This document shows positions 59,956-64,000 of a DNA stretch of 64,000 nucleotides, piece by piece; position 1 is the stretch's first letter, and each line of letters begins with the position of its first letter. Below the pieces are notes generated by a model, which did not search any database, was not told where the DNA came from, and worked only from the letters and a program-made list of their open reading frames with translations. Position numbers and translations under genes: made by a program. The DNA is from Novosphingobium resinovorum (GTDB lineage: Bacteria; Pseudomonadota; Alphaproteobacteria; Sphingomonadales; Sphingomonadaceae), in NCBI RefSeq assembly GCF_001742225.1, contig NZ_CP017076.1:806001-870000 (forward strand), written 5' to 3'.

Positions 59956-62172
59956 ATGCGCATTTCCATCATTCGGGGATCCAGCGCCGCGGCGCTCGCG
60001 GCGACATTCGCAATCGCCTCACCCGCCTTCGCCCAGCATGCTCCCCGCGATGCCGAGAGCGAGGAGAGCCGCAACGACATCATCGTAACGGGTCAGCAGG
60101 CGCAGAAGCAGGTCGTAAGCGACGGCAATATCGGCGTCCTGGGTAACAAGGACGCACTCTCCACACCGTTCAACATCACGTCCTACACGGCGCAGCTGAT
60201 CCTCGATCAACAATCCGAGACGATTGGCGACGTTCTCGAAAACGACCCTTCGGTTCGCACCACTTATGGCTCGGGCAACCAGTCCGAGCTGTTCGTCATC
60301 CGCGGCTTCGCATTGAACGGGGACGATGTGTCGATCGACGGCCTTTATGGCGTCACACCGCGCCAACTCGTCTCGCCGGAACTCTATGAGAGCGTCCAGG
60401 TCCTGAACGGTGCCAGCGCCTTCCTGTTCGGCGCTGCTCCGGGTGGGTCCGGCATCGGCGGCGGCATCAATCTGGTGCCGAAGCGCGCGCAGAAGACGTT
60501 GATCCGCGGCACCGCGAGCTACAGCGCCGACGGCATTCTGGGCGGCAATGTCGATATCGGCACACGTTTCGGCCCGGACCGGGAATTCGGCATCCGCGTG
60601 AACGGAGTCTATCGTTCGGGCGACACTGCGGTCGATAACGAGCACCGCGAGGTAAAGGTCGCAGGCGCCAGCTTCGACTTCCGCAAGGGACCGGGGCGCT
60701 TCTTCCTCGACTTCGGCTACGAGGAGCAGGCGGCAAACTATAGCCGGCCAACAGTACGGCTGGCGAACAACATCGCGGTTCCCAGGACGCCGGACGCCAA
60801 CGACAATTACGGACAGCCCTGGACCTTCACCAAGCTGCGAGACATTTATGCGCTGGCGCGTGTCGAAATCGATATCGCCAAGGACTGGATGGTCTATCTC
60901 GCCGCGGGAATGCGCGACGGATCCGAAAAAGGCGATTATTCGACGCTCACGATCACCAATGCGGCCACCGGTGCCGGCACCGGCTCGCGCCTTTACGTCC
61001 CGCGCGAGGACAATAACGAGAGCGGCCAGTTCGGCCTGCGCGGCAAGTTCGCCGTGAGCGGCATCACCAACGAAATCAACTTCGGTGGATCGGCCACCTA
61101 TACGGAAAACCGCAATGCCTTTGCCTTCGGTGCCTTCCCAGCGGCGGTCCGCACAGCCTGCGGGGCAAGTGCCACTTCCTTCTGCACCAATCTCTACAAT
61201 GCCCCGATCGTCGATCGGCCGCCGAACTCGGTAACGCCGGGCCTGGTCTCCGGCTCCTTTACAGATCTGCCGCGCGTCTCGACCGGCGCGTTCACCAGCC
61301 TGTTCGCATCGGACACGATCGGATTTCTGGGCGATCGCATCCTCGTCACCGTCGGCGCGCGACGGCAGAACATGATAGTCAACGCCTACAATCGCACCAC
61401 GCTCGCCCGGACCAGCCGCTACGATGAAAGCCGGACGACCCCGGTGGTAGGTGTAATCGTCAAGCCGGCCGGCACTGTCTCCCTTTACGCCAACCGTATC
61501 GAGGGCCTGGCCCAAGGCCCCACCGCGCCGCTCACCAACGTCACCAATCCGGGCGAAGTGTTCGCGCCATACAAGTCAGTTCAGTATGAACTCGGCGGCA
61601 AGATGGCGATCCACGGCCTTACCGGCACCGTCGCGCTCTATCAGACGAAACAGCCGAGCACCTTCACCACGACGCCTGCAAGCGGCCTGGGCACCTTCGT
61701 GGTAGACGGTGAGCAGCGCAATCGCGGCGTCGAGGTCACCCTCAACGGCGAACCCGCCGACTGGCTTCGCTTCATCGGCGGGTTCTCGGTCAACGATGCC
61801 AAGATTACCAAATCGCTGAACGGGGTGAACAACGGCAAGAAGGCGATCGGCGTCCCCGACTACCAGGTCAATTTCGGCACCGAGGTCGTGCCGTCCTTCA
61901 TCGAGGCCCTGACGTTGACCGGCCGCGTGGTCCTGACCGGCAAGCAGATGATCAACATCCCCAGCGCGGCGGCCGCCGCTCAGGAACTGCCTGACTGGGT
62001 CCGTTTCGATCTCGGCGCGCGCTATGTCGCAGTGATCGGCGAACACCCCGTCACCTTCCGTATGAGCGCCGAAAACATCGCCAATCGCCGCTACTGGTCA
62101 TCGGCGTTCGGCGGCTATCTATTGCAGGGCTCGCCGCGCACCGTGAAGGCGTCGATGACTTTCGAATATTGA
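59956..62172 (+). CDS. TonB-dependent receptor, siderophore-receptor-like
   Basis: 738 residues: signal peptide (1-26, PAFAQ), TonB box RNDIIVTGQQ (about 38-47), plug (about 60-185; TPFNITSYTAQLILDQQSETIGDVLENDPSVRTTYGSGNQSELFVIRGF, VQVLNGASAFLFGAAPGGSGIGGGINLVPKRA) and a barrel ending in SPRTVKASMTFEY. The plug type is that of ferrichrome/FhuA-like siderophore receptors, with no STN domain. In this setting, after a YtcJ-like amidohydrolase, it may import the amide substrate or a siderophore. ATG 59956 has GGGG 8-9 bases upstream. A strong hairpin follows 8 bases after the stop codon. Confidence 0.9.
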   Translation: MRISIIRGSSAAALAATFAIASPAFAQHAPRDAESEESRNDIIVTGQQAQKQVVSDGNIGVLGNKDALSTPFNITSYTAQLILDQQSETIGDVLENDPSVRTTYGSGNQSELFVIRGFALNGDDVSIDGLYGVTPRQLVSPELYESVQVLNGASAFLFGAAPGGSGIGGGINLVPKRAQKTLIRGTASYSADGILGGNVDIGTRFGPDREFGIRVNGVYRSGDTAVDNEHREVKVAGASFDFRKGPGRFFLDFGYEEQAANYSRPTVRLANNIAVPRTPDANDNYGQPWTFTKLRDIYALARVEIDIAKDWMVYLAAGMRDGSEKGDYSTLTITNAATGAGTGSRLYVPREDNNESGQFGLRGKFAVSGITNEINFGGSATYTENRNAFAFGAFPAAVRTACGASATSFCTNLYNAPIVDRPPNSVTPGLVSGSFTDLPRVSTGAFTSLFASDTIGFLGDRILVTVGARRQNMIVNAYNRTTLARTSRYDESRTTPVVGVIVKPAGTVSLYANRIEGLAQGPTAPLTNVTNPGEVFAPYKSVQYELGGKMAIHGLTGTVALYQTKQPSTFTTTPASGLGTFVVDGEQRNRGVEVTLNGEPADWLRFIGGFSVNDAKITKSLNGVNNGKKAIGVPDYQVNFGTEVVPSFIEALTLTGRVVLTGKQMINIPSAAAAAQELPDWVRFDLGARYVAVIGEHPVTFRMSAENIANRRYWSSAFGGYLLQGSPRTVKASMTFEY

Positions 62173-62180
62173 TGCCGGAT

Positions 62181-62216
62181 CATCCCGCGCCGTACGGCGT
62201 CGAACGGCGCGGGATG
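62181..62216 (+). terminator. Strong terminator-like hairpin after the TonB receptor
   Basis: A perfect 13-bp GC-rich stem (CATCCCGCGCCGT / ACGGCGCGGGATG) with a 10-base loop, 8 bases after the receptor stop codon. Without a T tract but by stem strength a good transcription end. Confidence 0.7.
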
Positions 62217-62230
62217 CCGACTGATCGCGC

Positions 62231-62242
62231 GGGGGGGGGGGG
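62231..62242. repeat. Homopolymer tract of 12 G
   Basis: Twelve consecutive G bases directly next to the stop codon of the minus-strand hypothetical gene (C tract in its 3' UTR). Such runs are slippage-prone and can also be assembly error sites. Confidence 0.7.
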
Positions 62243-62494
62243 CTACTGAGCTGCCTGCCTCTCCGCATCGAGCCGCTCGACAAGTTTTTCGATCTCGCCG
62301 GGATTGAGAACCCAGGTGCGGGTCTTGCGCCCTTCGCGAAACACGGGCCGCGTCAGCAGGATGCGCGGCTGCTCCTTGGCGAAAGGTTTGAAGAGAGAGA
62401 AGTGCATCACGCATTCGAGCATCGATCCGATCACCGGCGTCTTGCCATCCAGATCGATCAGCGTTGCGGGCTGGTCCCAGGGAATGTTCATCAT
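62243..62494 (-). CDS. Small conserved-looking hypothetical protein
   Basis: 83 residues, soluble, no signal or membrane segment: MMNIPWDQPATLIDLDGKTP start, a hydrophobic central strand/helix (VIGSMLECVMHF), basic segment RPVFREGRKTRTW and a charged C-terminal helix (NPGEIEKLVERLDAERQAAQ). Codon use resembles the neighbours and the composition is protein-like, but I do not recognise the family. ATG 62494 or 62491; no obvious ribosome binding site. Stands convergent to the TonB receptor. Confidence 0.5.
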   Translation of the reverse strand: MMNIPWDQPATLIDLDGKTPVIGSMLECVMHFSLFKPFAKEQPRILLTRPVFREGRKTRTWVLNPGEIEKLVERLDAERQAAQ

Positions 62495-62680
62495 GGCGCG
62501 CGACTATCGCGGGTTTGGACCAAGCTCAATGCCGCAAATGTGACGTTGCCGGTCGTCGGGATCCGCAAGGCTTTCGGCTCCGGCGCGCTGCACTGCTGGT
62601 GGTCAGAAGTGGCCGGGTTGGTCTGAACACGTCAAGCGGTTGACACCTTTAATCAGCGGTCCAAGGCGCAGTGGCGTGAC

Positions 62681-62899
62681 ATGTCGTGGCGTGAGCGCTT
62701 GTTTTGCCGCAGCTACGGCGATCTCCGGTTGCTCGTCATCAATCGGCTAATCGCTTTGGAAATGTTGGCCTTCATCGTTACCGGAAATCAAGGTCAGCAC
62801 TTTGCGCTGCTCGCTTTCATCGGCTTCGCACTATCGACTTTGATGTTGATGCTGATGATGAAACATCAGTCTGACATTGTCATACGCCCCGGCAGCTAA
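62681..62899 (+). CDS. Possible small membrane protein
   Basis: 72 residues with two hydrophobic stretches (about 20-35 and 41-60, LLAFIGFALSTLMLMLMM) and a basic N-terminus. No clear ribosome binding site, no recognised family; TTGACA at 62640 could be a -35 but no -10 fits. May be a chance reading. Confidence 0.3.
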   Translation: MSWRERLFCRSYGDLRLLVINRLIALEMLAFIVTGNQGQHFALLAFIGFALSTLMLMLMMKHQSDIVIRPGS

Positions 62900-63054
62900 C
62901 CACCCCTTCCGGTCGTAAAGCGACGGCAAGCCGACGCCCAGAACCGGACGTTCTGGCACGCTTCTGTTCAAAAATGTTGTGCTGGAGAACGGACCTATTG
63001 CGGACACGGTGCTTCGTGGAGCGCGGCGTATGTCTGCTAAGTTATTGTATTGTT

Positions 63055-63099
63055 TGGTTGCGGGGGTAGGATTTGAACCTACGACCTTCAGGTTATGAG
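63055..63099 (-). other. 3' fragment of initiator tRNA-fMet (candidate attachment site)
   Basis: Read on the minus strand, 45 bases from the anticodon loop (CTCATAA, anticodon CAT) through the anticodon-stem 3' side (CCTGA), the T arm with GGTTCAAATCC and the acceptor strand to CCA. This is the 3' half of a tRNA-fMet. Upstream of it the 5' half is absent; the preceding bases do not fit a D arm or acceptor strand. Such 3' tRNA pieces are left when an integrase inserts a genomic island into the tRNA gene, since the element carries a copy of the 3' end. No integrase gene lies inside the window. Confidence 0.8.
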
Positions 63100-63132
63100 A
63101 AGGAACGCCTAGCAATAAAAGATTGAAATTAT

Positions 63133-63151
63133 AAAGTTATTTAATAACTTT
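63133..63151. repeat. AT-rich palindrome next to the tRNA fragment
   Basis: AAAGTTATT-T-AATAACTTT, perfect 9-bp arms around one base, 34 bases beyond the tRNA fragment. Could be a recombinase or accessory-protein site of the element border. Confidence 0.5.
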
Positions 63152-63366
63152 TGCGTTATGTGTTAGTACTTGTGCTAAATCAAGGGTCTCGCTGCAGGTC
63201 CTCTTTTTGTTTGCTTAGCCGGTGGATCCAGTTCGGAGCCTTCGCCATGGTAATGAACCCACCCCCCGGCTGCTGCATCAGCACGGCTGCTATCAAAACG
63301 AATCATATCCTTGCGCCAAATGCTGGGGCACGTCGGCAATCGACCTCATCCGTTTTGCGGCGCCTA

Positions 63367-64000
63367 TCATCGGAAGCCAGTCGGTAAAGGTCTGTACCTA
63401 CTGACCGCTCCGACCGGTAGAACGCAGGAAGTCAGAGTGCGCGGGCCTGCCGAAGCAGTTCGATCGCGGCTTCCCGCGTAACAATCCCCGTATAGCGAGC
63501 AATGTTGCCACAGAACCCGCCCTTCTCGTTCAACCTGGACTACCAGCGGTACGGCATCCACAGAGCTGTCAGCGTGCGTCACGCTGGCTTCCGCAGAGAT
63601 TTTGACCCTGTTCTTACACATGGTAGCTAGGCCGCTCTTGCCCATACACCGTAATACGGTGGAGCTGGAGATAAGTCGCAAAGTAACGGTAGCCCTGTCG
63701 CCGGACGTATCTCTCTGGGGACCTGTGAGATTCACATCGCCGCTGTCGAGCAAGCCATTTGCGTTGGTGTCGAAGGCGGCAAGCCCTTCAAGGTCGGTCT
63801 TCGCTCCCTGCTTGTCGGAGACGAACGAGATTTCCTTGATGTCATCGATCTCGCCATTGCTATTGCGGTCGAGGGCAAGAAACGCATCGTCGGCTTCGAT
63901 CCACCCCGCCCTGTCGGCGACCCCGTCCCCGTTCATGTCGAAACGGGTCAGGCTGTCAGCCAGCGCAACGAGCGATTTTTCGTCGTTGTCGAAGTCGAGG
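63367..64000 (-). CDS. EF-hand/RTX-like calcium-binding protein, C-terminal part, probably disrupted
   Basis: Enters from beyond the right edge and reads to a stop at 63367. The first part in the window carries several aspartate-rich calcium-type loops (FDMNGDGVADRAGWIEADD, DRNSNGEIDD, FDTNANGLLDSGD), as in the long RTX/hemolysin-like secreted proteins of sphingomonads, where this segment is repeated. After GLLDSGD the sequence loses the expected continuation and becomes Ser/Arg/Cys-rich and low-quality, so the original reading frame was probably cut or shifted and the rest is read-through. Function if intact: secreted calcium-binding protein. The new C-terminus and the closeness to the tRNA scar suggest a rearranged border. 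Confidence 0.55.
   Translation of the reverse strand, partial: LDFDNDEKSLVALADSLTRFDMNGDGVADRAGWIEADDAFLALDRNSNGEIDDIKEISFVSDKQGAKTDLEGLAAFDTNANGLLDSGDVNLTGPQRDTSGDRATVTLRLISSSTVLRCMGKSGLATMCKNRVKISAEASVTHADSSVDAVPLVVQVEREGRVLWQHCSLYGDCYAGSRDRTASAGPRTLTSCVLPVGAVSRYRPLPTGFR

Larger units (their letters stand above)
62900..63366. other. Intergenic border region, AT-richer, with tRNA scar
   Basis: 467 bases without a convincing gene. Base composition drops after 63030. Contains the tRNA-fMet 3' fragment (63055-63099) and the palindrome at 63133-63151. Translated readings here are poor in protein-like character. Confidence 0.5.

Noticed and set aside
62831..63115. Minus-strand reading with HNLKVVGSNPTPATK
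   Set aside because: This peptide is the well-known translation of a tRNA 3' end, here the tRNA-fMet fragment; not a protein gene.
63055..63131. Complete tRNA-Met gene, possibly interrupted by a group I intron
   Set aside because: Only the 3' half fits; no D arm or acceptor 5' strand precedes it, and none was found in the following several hundred bases.
63151..63387. 78-codon plus-strand reading
   Set aside because: Low-complexity Ser/Cys/Arg composition and no start signal; lies in the tRNA-scar border region.
1..64000. CRISPR array, insertion sequence or rRNA genes
   Set aside because: No regularly spaced repeats, no transposase-like reading with terminal repeats and no rRNA sequence were seen.

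Overview
The window is GC-rich, densely packed chromosomal DNA that reads like a Sphingomonadaceae alphaproteobacterium (Novosphingobium/Sphingobium/Sphingomonas type). The evidence is four intact TonB-dependent receptors plus pieces of another two, a sigma/FecR/receptor signalling operon, several Rieske oxygenases, a periplasmic GH3 enzyme with a PA14 insert, and TonB-receptor plus amidohydrolase catabolic modules. The genus is inferred from gene content; no rRNA or full tRNA gene is present.

Layout. 1-9.6 kb: a phosphate/phosphoester acquisition region with a receptor start (cut by the window), a histidine acid phosphatase, a Pit phosphate transporter and, on the minus strand, an operon reading ECF sigma factor > FecR anti-sigma > STN-domain TonB receptor > purple-acid-phosphatase-like enzyme. 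9.8-18.4 kb (minus): spinster-type MFS permease, SnoaL-like protein, TonB receptor, then after a strong hairpin a Tat-type sugar isomerase/epimerase, GH3 beta-glycosidase and 2-keto-4-pentenoate-hydratase-like enzyme. 18.7-26.6 kb (plus): GntR regulator, amidase, two-subunit Rieske dioxygenase, ferredoxin reductase, aldehyde dehydrogenase and a VanA-type Rieske oxygenase; this looks like a catabolic system for an aromatic amide or similar compound. 27-32.4 kb: archaic chaperone-usher pilus operon. 32.4-40.9 kb: LacI regulator coupled to an AroE-like dehydrogenase, divergent from fruB(EIIA-HPr-EI)-fruK-fruA and an OprB porin, with a perfect 20-bp LacI-type operator between them. 41-48.6 kb: CzcCBA-type heavy-metal RND efflux operon divergent from its response regulator and histidine kinase. 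48.7-51.7 kb: TetR regulator, Rieske oxygenase and SDR dehydrogenase. 51.7-62.5 kb: a decayed TonB-receptor 3' end, then a MocR regulator with a divergent PaiB-like/amidohydrolase/pseudo-amidohydrolase operon and, downstream, a secreted protein, a YtcJ-like amidohydrolase and a TonB receptor. 62.5-64 kb: a sparse, AT-richer border with a 45-bp 3' fragment of tRNA-fMet (candidate attachment site), a palindrome and the edge of an RTX/EF-hand-like protein.

The genes fall into self-contained uptake-plus-catabolism modules, each with a local regulator beside it, joined by hairpins and REP-like repeats. The most unusual items are the surface-signalling operon ending in a phosphatase, the amidase/Rieske cluster with no ferredoxin or ring-cleavage gene nearby, the amidohydrolase pair in which one partner lost its metal ligands, and the tRNA-fMet scar. 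No CRISPR array, insertion sequence, rRNA or replication origin was seen.
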